Assembly (NCBI GenBank): GCA_905160935.1
Contig: CAJHZI010000241.1
Coordinates: 319,501-383,500, forward strand
DNA from: Enchytraeus crypticus
Taxonomy: Eukaryota > Annelida > Clitellata > Enchytraeida > Enchytraeidae
Length of the DNA: 64,000 nt
Reading direction: 5' to 3'
The notes beneath the pieces were generated by a model. It did no database searches. It was not told where the DNA came from and saw nothing but the letters and a program-made list of their open reading frames with translations. Made by a program: the position numbers and the translations under genes. The stretch's first letter is position 1; every line of letters starts with the position of its first letter. Positions 31,195 to 42,519 of the stretch are shown in pieces.

Positions 31195-31195
31195 T
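31075..31195. repeat. (TA)n microsatellite
   Basis: ACATATACATACACATG-type lead, then TA run to 31193. Confidence 0.9.
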
Positions 31196-31634
31196 GTACT
31201 ACTTAAAATACCACAATGGTATTTACATAACATAAATATAACGGCACACTGGGTCAGGAAGCACAGATGCTTGTTTAAGACCCATTTCCTCCTTCCTCTC
31301 CATGATTATTAGTAATCGTTGCTTTTTAATGGCGCATCAATTGCAACCGGCGGGGATTTAAGAATAACCTTCCGTCACCCTGGGATTTTTAATATAAATG
31401 TATACTGTGGTGTTGATTTATAGCTTGAAAATCGATGTTATATTCTTTGTGATATTAAGCAGTCATGTAGGTTAATCCTCACGAATGACTAGTAATTGTT
31501 TCTAGTATTTCAAGATCTTGATGTGAGTTAAACCGAATCAAGATATTCACTGTCTGTCAGTGTTTTAAGAGCTGCGGCCAACTGATATTCTGAACTAAAT
31601 AGATTGAATATAATGCCCTTGTAACATGTATATA

Positions 31635-31685
31635 GTGAGAGATAGTGTGAGAGAGAGATAGAGGGTGAGAAAGAAAGAAAGATGG

Positions 31686-31740
<55 letters not shown>

Positions 31741-32073
31741 TAGAGACAGAGATATAGTGTAACGGTGAGACAAGAGACAGCTCTGAAAATTAAATGCTGA
31801 TGTATAAGAAATTGAACGATTAAATTTATAAAATGTTCTAGGTGTAACACTACAGTGTTTACATGTAGGCAGTATACGTACATTTATGTACAGTCTACAT
31901 GACAAATTTTTATTCTGTCTCTGTAGTATTTTTTGACACTGGAGAATATTGTATAGATCATGTCAAGTAGATAGAGAGTGAGAGAGAGAGAGAGAGCGAG
32001 AGAGAGAGAGAAAGAGAATGAGAGAGAGAGAATGAGAAAGAGAAAGATATATATATATATATATGTATACATG

Positions 32074-32157
<84 letters not shown>

Positions 32158-32205
32158 GAGAGAGAAAGAAAGAGATAGAGAGAAAGAGAGAGAGTAAGAG
32201 ACAGA
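31635..32205. repeat. Compound (GA)n/(TA)n microsatellite block
   Basis: GA and GATA tracts at 31635-31757, GA at 31970-32045, TA at 32047-32125, GA at 32126-32215. The Ser/Leu and Tyr/Ile frames opened here are not genes. Confidence 0.9.
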
Positions 32206-32473
32206 GATAAGTAGAGAGGAGAGGGGTCGTATTAGTATGTGACGTGGCATAATTCTCTATCAAAAATTGACTGATACACTTCAGCGTCCTCTGTCAACTT
32301 CATATCTCCGACCCCTACTCTACTCAAATCTTGCTTTCGTTTTACTATTTTTCTAATATAATTAAGCCGTCATTGAATATCATTAGTTTCTTTATGATGA
32401 TCGATTCTTATTCTAAAACATACATTATTATAGGCTTACGCAACACTTATTTAATTTTGTCAAAACATTTACC

Positions 32474-32968
32474 CTTGTTGCGTCCGTGTTGGTGAAGTAA
32501 TAGACCAAATATGCAATTAACTAGTTTTAAAAAGTCTTAAGATACATCTTTTTGCAAGATCATTCAAAGTTAATTCTGCTCACTGATAAATCTCTCCGAT
32601 TATGATAATTAAGCAATGTTACATATGATAGTTATTTAATATAATAGTGATTTTTACTATGGGGATGTTTTTGCTACTCTTGTGAAGTATAGAGATGTTT
32701 TAATATGATATACTCCATTAAACATTAAACTTCATGTGTCTTAAAAGTCGACAAAGCAGTGAGATCCTAACCAACGTCAACGCATTCGGTTAGTGAGCGC
32801 CTAGGCTCAAGAAATTGCTGCAAACCTTTCTAACCCCGATCTTGGTTAAGATGATATTCAAGGATTCAAGGCGTGATGATGATGATGATGATGATGAAGA
32901 TGATCATGATGTTGATGATGATGACGATGACGATGATGATGATGATCATCATCATCATCGTCATGATA
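32474..32968 (+). mobile_element. SINE-B copy, split by inserted sequence
   Basis: A weak head (TTGTTGCGTCCGTGTTGG) near 32474 and the body/tail from about 32745 (AACCAACGTCAACGCATTCGG and GTGAGCGCCTAGGCTC) are separated by about 220 bases of unrelated DNA. It ends in a long (GAT)n/(ATC)n tract to 32963. Confidence 0.6.
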
Positions 32969-33298
32969 CAGTACTATATATTTATGAAGGTGATAGAATA
33001 TAATACAATGAAAATGGAAATGCGAAGAGGATAATTCTAATGGGAATGCAGTAAAGTTTCGCTTTTGCGCAGGTAAATTGCGGTACATGCACTGGATCGA
33101 AGATCAAGAGGTAAAGAATTCCATAAAATTTCAATTAAGGTCATTAGAACTGATCATCATGAACTGATTCGCTTGATCGTCTATCATTTGATGAAAAAGT
33201 ACAATGTATAGTTTGCCTTGGTTTACATTGGGTACTATAAGATAGTTTACATAAAACGAACTGATTCGCTTGATTGAGTGGATGTTAAAGTAAATTAG

Positions 33299-33410
33299 AA
33301 TGGTTTAGAGTGAATTAGAGTGGATTAGAATGGATTAGAATGGATTATAGTGGATTAGAGTGGATTAGAGTGGATTAGAGTGGATTAGAATGTATTAGAG
33401 TGTATATTAG
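33299..33410 (+). repeat. 10-bp tandem repeat
   Basis: About eleven units of TGGATTAGAG/TGGATTAGAA in register. Confidence 0.88.
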
Positions 33411-33419
33411 AGTTAAACC

Positions 33420-34660
33420 TGACGAATCGGGCGTTCCTTACACTTAGGTAGATGAGGAATAGGACGTTACACTCCGTGTTCGACTAATTGCAATGCTATA
33501 CCTACAGTAACAGCTCTTCTAGTTTTTTTATGCCGTTTAACCTTATGTACTGGCTTACAAAATCATTATATCCTCGTTTCCAGAGCGATTGCTATTTATA
33601 ATACAACCTGATTCGATTACTTAGACCTATACACCGTGATTAATTTTAACGCACTACCAGTAACAGTTTTATTTGTGGAAATCGATTTTCAGGTCAACAC
33701 GTGAAAGGATTCCTAGCTATTGATCGTTATGAAAATTTGTTCAAACTCAGTAGATCTTTCCCTTTCTTCTTCTTGAATTAATTTTGAAAATATAGACCGC
33801 CAGTTAAGAAAATCATTAATTAAATCATATTTCAAAGTAATATTGTGGTTTCTTGATTTACGTAATTGAACAATTTTCAGTCTTTTCAAACAAACCACGT
33901 AATATTACTAATCTCAGGGTAATGGAAGGTTATTCTCAAATTGACTTCAGCTGCAATCGATGCATTATCAAAAGCAAGCGACTACGAACTATCATAGAGT
34001 GATGGAAGAAATAAAAGAAAAATATACAAAAACTGACACTTGGCAAGAAAAAGGCAAGAAAAGTCAGTAACACTTGCTTACGATATACGTGCAGTGAAAC
34101 GATCAAAGTGACTAAATACCCCTTTCATTATTATGTTACCAATGGTGACACTGATTTTGCCAGTATCATGATTGGCAAAGAATATGCTATGGCTTTGAAA
34201 AATTCTAATTCGTTTTCAAAACTTTAAGAACGTGCAGAATATATCAGTTGCAATACAAATGTGCGCTATTCGATATATAAACTATTCGAGCCATTGTTTG
34301 AACGATAGAACAACGAAATGGTCGTTCCCCACCACGCGTATTTTTTTTCCACACTAACGTTGTTGCTTTTGATCAATATCGTGATACAGACACTCTTAAT
34401 TAGTTATCTTCCGTAGCTTCGAGTGCATACTTAGTTAGATTATCAACTGGTTACGCGGATGTGATAGTTTTGCGCTTTTTACAGACAAAACCACACTGCT
34501 AATAGATACCATATATGCATGTTTTTAATTAACGAAATAGTAAATGACGCAAGGCCTGTAATTTATTCTGAAAGACTAACGGTATGAGTTATTTGCATCT
34601 TCACAACTATTCTAATTCCTTTTCTAGCGAGAAATGGATAAATTAACTTAATTTATTAAT
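33420..34660. other. No gene seen
   Basis: Apparently unique AT-rich sequence. The longest frames (about 60 codons) show no family features. Confidence 0.6.
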
Positions 34661-34663
34661 TTA

Positions 34664-34755
34664 CTTTCTCTCTCTCTCTCTCTCTTTCGATATATATATA
34701 TATATATATATACATGTATATATATATATATACATGTATATATATATATATATAT

Positions 34756-34785
<30 letters not shown>
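34664..34785. repeat. (CT)n then (TA)n with three TACATGTA islands
   Basis: CT tract, then three TA blocks separated by ATACATGTAT at regular spacing. Confidence 0.88.
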
Positions 34786-34786
<1 letters not shown>

Positions 34787-34971
34787 ATTATTTCTGGTCT
34801 ATAATTACATGTTTGCTGATCTGATTAGCTTAATTAAGCCTTTCACAATTAATCTTTACTTATTTTTTTATCACTTATGAGGAACTATTTTTGAGTGTAA
34901 ATGTTTAAAAATGGAAGGATATAAAGGTAGATTACTGTAATTTTCAGTACCACGACAGATGTTCTCATAAG

Positions 34972-35186
34972 ACGGTTGGACTGGGTTTTTGGTTTAACTG
35001 GGTTTTGGTTAGACTAGGTTTTGGTTGGACTGGGTTTTTGGTTTAACTGGGTTTTGGTTAGACTGGGTTTTGGTTGGACTGGGTTTTTGGTTTAACTGGG
35101 TTTTGGTTAGACTGGGTTTTGATTGGACTGGGTTTTTGGTTTAACTGGGTTTTGGTTATACTGGGTTTGGGTTGGACTGGGTTTAA
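34972..35186 (+). repeat. 49-bp higher-order tandem repeat
   Basis: About 4.3 units of 49 bp, each made of three related 16-17 bp parts built on ACTGGGTTTTGGTT. The G-runs lie all on the + strand. Open frames on both strands are a product of the repeat. Confidence 0.88.
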
Positions 35187-35686
35187 GACAATACCGCTCT
35201 GCTCTTCAAGCAAGCGAATTGTCCTCTTGACCATCTCCATTCCATGTAACTGGTATAAAATATAATGGTAAATTTATGCTATTAAAATTCAAAATTCTTC
35301 TAACTAAGTAAGTTAATTATTTTGGGACCGATACTTTCACAATGGGACATCCATCAACTACATTCATTGAATTTTTTATTCTGTTGTGATGTGAACTTCA
35401 ATTAATCATCACGTCTAATTCCTCATCTTTAATAATAAATTTAACATGTTATGGTTAATTGCTCTGTCTATGCATTTAGCCTCAGTTTTTCAGCTATATA
35501 AATTTTCCGTTTAGGGAGGAAGACTTGAGGCTTTAGTAAACATTTGCAGCCGATACTGATTGATGAAGTGCGCCTGAAGCATAAAGTTTGTTTAGGCTAC
35601 ATTTATGCAGGTCTATGGTTGACAATAAAGATTCTTTGGAAACATTAAGCTCTTCAAAATAACTGATTAATTAGGCCTGCATGTAC

Positions 35687-35687
<1 letters not shown>

Positions 35688-35742
<55 letters not shown>

Positions 35743-35775
35743 ATATATATACATGTATATATATATATATACATT
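35688..35775. repeat. (TA)n microsatellite with TACATGTA islands
   Basis: Same composite pattern as at 34664. Confidence 0.9.
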
Positions 35776-36049
35776 GCTTTTTTAGTTCTCGATTTCAATT
35801 CTGTTAACGATTGAATTTTTAGTTTCAATTTACTGATTTTATAAGCTTAAATTTAAATTTATAATTATCTTCAATTTTAATTAACAAGATATAAATGAGT
35901 TAATAAGACTTAAAATATTTCACTAATATAAATTTAATTAAATATAAAAATAATTTAAGAATTAATAAAAATAGACTATAGATAATTGCAAATAAATAAA
36001 ATTGAAATTAATAATAATCAGCAGATCAAAGTTTGATATTTCAAACTTT

Positions 36050-36283
36050 TCAGCATCATCATCATTTTCCCTTAAATCCCAGTATAACCAGGTTCGGGAG
36101 ACGAATAGACTCGATCCCTTCGTTTAAGACTTTGTAGCAATTTCTGGAGCCTAGGCGCTCACCAACCGAATGCCCTTTCTGACGTTGGTTTGGATCTTGT
36201 TTTTATGTCGCCTTCTACGACACCTTGCATATTTACACGGCTGATCTATTCTTCAAACAACCCGGACACAACTCGAGGAAATA
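36050..36283 (-). mobile_element. SINE-B copy
   Basis: (ATC)n, AAATCCCAGTATAACCAGG, TTTCTGGAGCCTAGGCGCTC, CAACCGAATGCCCTTTCTG and AACCCGGACACAACTCGAGG in order. Full length and fairly well preserved. Confidence 0.85.
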
Positions 36284-36924
36284 TAATATTTCAAATGTTT
36301 AATTTACGTAAATCAAAAGTTTATAGACAAAATTCAATGTGAAAGCTATTAGAATATTTGAACGAAATATCTAAAGCGCTTATAATGGGTCTAGGTGTTA
36401 AGATAGTTGCTGACTACAGAGTCTGGCCATTCAGTGCTCGTATCGATTTTCACCCACAGTTATCAGCTTGTTCTACTCGCAAAAACTGTTCACTTTTTAT
36501 ATTCAACAAACATATCATTCCATCGATCAGGTAAAGAAAATTACTTCCATACTTGCCTCGTCAGTTTCTTTTCGTTAGAAAAACACGGATATTGGTAAAC
36601 TAAAGAATTCTTTTATGGTGTCTGGGTAAACATGATCGGTCGTTATCACTGACAAAGTGGAGCAGTTCACGGAGTAAAAGTTGTGATAGCATTGAAATTG
36701 TCGTTATCTTTATGAAAACCTTGGGGATAAGTAGAATAGAGTTGGTCTTAAATTCTTTTCAGATTATTAAACTTTTGAAGTTTAGGTTTATATTATTAAT
36801 TGCAAAATAAACGGACTAGATTAATAATATAGTTGATTTAAAAATAATTGTATAGTTTCATCATTATCTTCATCAGCTAGACGAGATTTGTAAACTCTTA
36901 ATATAACTTATATTATAATAGTTC

Positions 36925-37235
36925 ACTTTCTCTCTCTTAGTGCACTGCCTACTAGCAGGTCCATGATATATGACGCATCCACTCTTCTCTGTCTTCCGCT
37001 ATCCTCTTCATTTCCACATATGCGTGGATCTTTAAATCATCTAACATACATAATCTCGGCCTGCCCCTGCCTCTTTTCTCTTCCATTCTACCTTCTATGA
37101 CTGCTACTAATAGACCTTCCCCTTAGGTTGTCCTATACAATTCTTTTCCTATTTCTTAATACATCTATCAGCTGTCTGTCTATCTGTACCAACTCTCTCC
37201 AGAACTTCCTCATTTGAACTTTTTGAGTCCAGCAA
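36925..37235 (-). mobile_element. RTE-like LINE 3' end
   Basis: TTAGTGCACTGCCTACTAGC, CACATATGCGTGGATC, CTCGGCCTGCCCCTGCC and TTCTATGACTGCT, through AACTCTCTCCAGAACTTCC. About 310 bases of the 3' coding end and terminus. Confidence 0.85.
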
Positions 37236-37239
37236 ATTT

Positions 37240-40200
37240 ATTGGCTTTTCGTAAAGGTAAAGATATAAATAGAGATATCAATTGATGTCTCATATTTACA
37301 TTTATATCTCTTAAATATGAATTGGAGCTTTGTTGATTTTGTCAGCTACATGTATCTCATAAAGCATTCTGATTGGTTCGATGCTGCTGACAATGGTCCC
37401 ATTCAAAGCTGCATAAAATGAATGTTAATAATACAAGAATCTCGAGTTAATAAATTAGTCAGGTTAGAACCATGCTTTTGTTTTAGTGTCAAAACAAAAG
37501 CCCTTATGGTCTTGGTTTATTCCTATATATTTGGAGCTTAAATTTCCACATACGATAAATACATTTGAAATTATTGCGCACGTGTACTGAGTATGTAACA
37601 TTCAATAACAATTTGCAAAATTTTTATATGATTTGTTTATTAATGAATGTGCTTTTTCGGGCGACTTAGCTATAATTAACTATAATTAGCTAAAGGTCCC
37701 TAATTAATTAATTAATTAACTTTGTTGGCTATTATTCATTTACTCTAGACAATTAGTGTGCACAAAATTGGACAATTTTTCAAAGCGGCCATTTTCTAGA
37801 ATCAAAACTATTTTGAGTTTCGCAAGCTCTCTTCTGGCTTCCTATTTCTCTGCTTCTCTTTAAACAGTTTGCTGATAAACGTCCACGATGTAATACTTTA
37901 ATAACAGTCTGCTGTCGAGCTCTAATGAGCATATCATCGATCATCCAGTCGCTCTTATCTACTGTATTTTTCGTTTGTCACGCTTAAAAGTTTGGTTCGT
38001 TTAGTATCGTTTATTTGTTCGTACAGCACAGATTATACAAACAATAGGAACATGCATGTAGTTAGATAAACAAATAACAATACGAAAGAGGCTACCATAA
38101 AAGAGCCATAGCTCTGTTCTGTAATACCATAATTATGGTATTACCGAATTATATTATTGGTTAATTATGGTATTACCGAATATTATTGGTTCTAATGTTT
38201 GTGACATTTTTCTGCGCCACAGTGGTTAACCGTTGTGTACCTCTTGAGAATTACGTCATTATCTTGAGTTTATCTTCTATAGGCAGTGTTTAATTAGAAG
38301 AATACTCTGAGTGAATCAGCCGATATCGCTATTCCAACCATAACAATGTCCGCACACATGCGCCAAAAATCGATCATTTAAAAATGTCTAGTTTTCCTAA
38401 AAATAAGATCCATATAATCTTGCATTGAAACCAAACGAGGAAAATCTATAATAAGATGTATGGTCTGCTAGTCAATAGATCCAGTATTTATGTCTCCGCT
38501 GCAGTTCGTAATACAAATACTTTTTTACGATTTTATTAAATATTAAAGTGATAAATGCGGCTACACTTTCGGCAGTAGGGGCGATGGATGGAAGAACATG
38601 TGTTACATAATATCATATTATAATTATGGGCATGCTGAAAGACGGATTGGATAAGCGTGTGGCCAATAAACAGAAAGCCACCATTTCAAAATTCAGCCTA
38701 TGACAGTATCCCTGGTATTAAGAAAATACATGTTAAGTAAATCATTCCAAATATACAAAAATATATAAATACATAAAAATATATAAAATACATGTTAAAT
38801 ACATGTTAAATCTTAGCTGTATTTTAAACTGAGTATCACAATTTTTAGCAACATTATGGTGCGTGTACGAAGTATATTGTAATATGTTGAATTATGACTC
38901 GGTTTCTTTATAACCGTCTGTTTATAATCTTTTCATTATGGACCAGTTAATCATTGATTCGCAGTGTGACATCGTTAATAGGTGAGACAATGAGTACGAG
39001 TATAGAACTCTTTCATCGACGCTTTGCTATAGAGTCTAAATGTGTCTTATATCTGTAGACCTCATAGTTGTTACTGAGAAGCAATACGCAGCAATCCAGT
39101 TCCCCTAATAGTGTCCTAATGAAAGTTTCTACAGCAATGGACGCGGATATAAAATTAACCGGATTGAAGAGTTTTTATTCCGTTGTGTAGCGATTGAAAG
39201 TCAGTTGTCAGTCAGGGAATGCAAAGCTGAACCTAAAGCCATGTATAACGTCGATTTTTATTGAAAGCATCCCAGTGAATGGGAAAGCACTAAGTTGAAC
39301 ATTATACACGCCACAGTGACTAAATCGCATTAATATGGTATTGCTATCAGAAAAAGTTCGTTCTATGTGTATGGGCTAAAGCATATGAGATACTGATGTT
39401 TGTACAGAATGATTTCAGAAGCTTAATAGAATATTTTAAAACATTGTCTTTTCAGTACTATTAATCTTTAATGTTGAAAAGTGATTTAAATTAGAGTTGA
39501 AGTAGAAACTATAGTGGCAAAGAAAGGTTGTGTGAGTTGCGTGTAAATAATTTTTTTATGAAAACATCAGTAATTATCGGCAGGTAAGTTGAGTTAACAG
39601 ATGAAGCAACAGCTCCAATTAACTATCTATTTCCTTACTCTGCGCATTACAATACTGGACATAAGTTCTTCCATAGCTTTTCTTTTAAGATATGGATTGA
39701 GTATTAAATTTCTATCTGTACATGTACTATGATACATGTACTGTTTACTATATCTACGTTACAGGCCAAATTTTAATATCGCGCATAGGTAGATATATTT
39801 TTATTTAATACACTTTGGTTTCAAATATGTCTTCAAGAAGTAATCGGACCATGAAATCTGCAGGAGATCGAGGTAGCCAGAGAAAATCTCCCGAACGTGT
39901 TACCACGGTGTGAAACAAACATATGGCTATAGTTACCGGCTAATAAATGTTACCATCTCTTGGGATTTTGATCCGTATGTTGGTTGTTGCCTCAGGGTTG
40001 TTAGATGTTTGGTCATGTATTACAGAGGCGTTCGTAAATATGTCCATTGAGTAGTAGAAGCTGTTAACGTTAAACACTAGTGAACATTAAGTAAGAAATG
40101 AAACAAAGCCCTAGGCGACGTTTTATTTCTGATGAATATGTTCAATTTTGTTGAGGTTTTTGAATCTGGTCCAACGTTTGCGTAAGCAATCTCACTTAAC

Positions 40201-40900
40201 ACGTTATTGCTAACTGAACTAACCTCAGCAAATACTAAAAGAGGTGTCTCTCTCAGTGTGTGCCCCTGATCGCAGGTTAATGGCTTATAACCATTGGTAT
40301 AGAATATAATATGACCAAATATGCTGTATGTGTATGTATTAACAGCGGCATAATTGCTTGGGCTAACGAAGCTAGATATAGTGGTATTAATTTCTAATGT
40401 AACAGATGGTTTTAGGTTTCCTTTACACATGTTAAATGTAAGTTCTCTGCAGTCGTCAACGTATTATATTCTAAGCCAAGCTGGACATCAGAAATAAATG
40501 TTCCTATTCATCTATTCGAATATATCGCAATATCAATTCTGTTTTATATTATGGAAGCGCTAAGACTGGATAAATTCAAAATTAATAGTTTATGATATTT
40601 ATTCAATAAAACTTTAAATAATTTGAAGTATCTAATCTATGATCTACTGTCTTGTATGAGCATTGATAATGTTACTGAAAACATAGTAACCAAGATCAAT
40701 AATTTTTAAGAAAAGAAAGATTCTTGTCACCTCGGAAGACTTTAAATAATAATATACACAATTTAACTCATAGATGAGGTTTCGCAAATGAATTTATTTA
40801 GCTATTTATTCCTTATTATTTCTTGTGCATTTTCTAGACTATGTTAATTTGTCACTGGCGTCTTAATCTAGTGCCTTTTGGTGAAATCACCTATATACAG
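37240..40900. other. No gene seen, mostly unique sequence
   Basis: About 3.7 kb with few recognisable repeats. A 117-codon minus frame (40077-40430) has no recognised features and is likely chance. This is upstream of the serotonin receptor and could hold its control elements. Confidence 0.5.
38121..38185. repeat. 24-bp palindrome and partial direct copy
   Basis: GTAATACCATAATTATGGTATTAC minus its ends is self-complementary over 38121-38144. TTATGGTATTACCGAAT then recurs about 25 bases on, as a direct repeat. Confidence 0.8.
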
Positions 40901-40911
40901 TACATATTATC

Positions 40912-41192
40912 ATTGTCATCATCATCTTCATAATCATCATCATCATCATTATCATCATCATCATCATTATACTCTCTTAAATTGCAGTTTAACCAGGGTC
41001 GGGACACGAATAGACTATTTTACATTCGTTTAAGGTTTTGTAGCTATTTCTGGAGTCTAGGAGCTCACCAACCGAATGCCCTTCTGACGTTAGTGTTTGG
41101 GTCTACTGTAGTTTCTATGTCGCCTTTACGACACGTGCATATTTACCCGGCTGGTCTATTCTCTAAGCAACCCGGACACAACACGGGGAGCA
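40912..41192 (-). mobile_element. SINE-B copy (left arm of a head-to-head pair)
   Basis: A long (ATC)n tract, then TTTAACCAGGGTCGGGACAC to AACCCGGACACAACACGGGG. Well preserved. Its head faces that of the + strand copy beginning near 41270, with a (TA)n tract between. Confidence 0.88.
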
Positions 41193-41193
41193 C

Positions 41194-41194
41194 A

Positions 41195-41234
<40 letters not shown>

Positions 41235-41246
41235 TATATAGTATAA
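41194..41246. repeat. (TA)n between two SINE-B copies
   Basis: TA-rich spacer of the head-to-head SINE-B pair. Confidence 0.9.
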
Positions 41247-41264
41247 AATAACATTATATGTTAT

Positions 41265-41527
41265 TCCCCATGTTGTGTCCGGGTCGGGTATATGTTAGCT
41301 CCCCGTGTTGTGTCCGGGTAGTTTGAAGAATTTGACCAACCGGTGACTGCACGTGTCGTAGAAGGCGACTAACGCACTAAGATTCATATAAACGTCAGAA
41401 AGGGCATTCGGTTGGTGAGCACCTAGGCTCCATTATTTGCACAAAACTTAAACGAATGGATAATATCCATTCGTATCTCGACCCTGGTTGGCCTGGGATT
41501 TAAGGGAAGATGATGATGATGATGATA
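41265..41527 (+). mobile_element. SINE-B copy (right arm of a head-to-head pair)
   Basis: A partial head (CCCCATGTTGTGTCCGGG) at about 41269 is followed by a second, complete head (CCCCGTGTTGTGTCCGGG) at about 41302, so the 5' end is duplicated or two copies are nested. Body and GATGAT tail are intact. Confidence 0.88.
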
Positions 41528-41539
41528 AAATAGCATTAT

Positions 41540-41626
41540 ACATACAGTATATATAATATATATATACATATGTATACATATATGCATATATAGCCTATAT
41601 ATATGTATATATATATTATATAGGTA

Positions 41627-41682
<56 letters not shown>
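41540..41682. repeat. (TA)n microsatellite
   Basis: TA variants then a pure run of about 50 bases, about 830 bases before the receptor ATG. Confidence 0.9.
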
Positions 41683-41683
<1 letters not shown>

Positions 41684-41689
41684 CTCACT

Positions 41690-42519
41690 TAAGTGTAAGC
41701 CTACATGTATATGGTGAATAATTAAAAAAGAATAAACTCTGGCGACGACACAACGGTACGGAGAAATGTATATTTACACTGCTATGCGACTGATAGTATA
41801 TTTTGTTTAATATTATTTTCAGAGAATTCGATATACCTAGATCAGTTAATATTTATTGGATTTTATTGCACATGGACTGAATATTAATTAGTACTCCTAC
41901 CGTTCCATGGAGAGAATTGAATTACTTTCAAATATGTGTCTGCAAATGTCTGCACAACATTATTTGAAGAATACTATTAAAAGTTTCGCCTATATTTAAA
42001 TCATAAAGAACTATCATTGTCATCGAAAATAAGAATTTTATTGGTTGAAGCTTTTCTGGATATTCGTGGAATTATAAGGAGACTTTAATAACATAAAATC
42101 AACATCTAAAAATCTAAAATCAACATCATTTAGTTTAAAGGACTTCAAACTATTTCAAGAATTCTAAAAATTTGTGTTAAAAGAAGCACATAATGCAAAC
42201 CATTTTCTGATATCAATAAAATTTCAACATTTCCTTCTATGGATTACAAAACTCAAGTTTACGAATCAGGATATTAAATTTTATCGACTTTAGAGGAAGA
42301 TGTATATAATTGACATTTGAATTGATGAAAACTTTAAATTCAAATGGACACGGAATATTAATGCTTGGACATCTTATTTCTATACCTAATTGAAGCATTA
42401 TGAGTTTTTTATATTCCTTCAACATCATTCCTAATATTCATCGCGCCTTCAATTTCATACTTAAAATCAAGAAGCATCTGAATTGATCAATAAGCTCAGA
42501 GTTTCACTCAGTATTTAGG
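41690..42519 (+). promoter_or_regulatory. 5' region / probable 5' UTR of the serotonin receptor
   Basis: No repeat family or coding frame seen. A good splice acceptor (TTTAATATTATTTTCAG) ends at 41822, so a 5' UTR exon could begin at 41823 and run into the coding exon. The promoter would then lie further upstream. No TATA box can be singled out in such AT-rich DNA. Confidence 0.35.

Noticed and set aside
31963-32263. Ser/Leu-rich frames on the minus strand
   Set aside because: Pure (GA)n and (TA)n microsatellite translation.
32815-33088. Poly-Asp and poly-His frames
   Set aside because: (GAT)n tail of a SINE-B copy read in different frames.
35058-35240. Gln/Asn/Pro repeat protein on the minus strand
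   Set aside because: Produced by the 49-bp minisatellite.
40077-40430. 117-codon minus frame in the receptor upstream region
   Set aside because: Composition is ordinary, no family motif, no nearby splice or start support. Probably chance.
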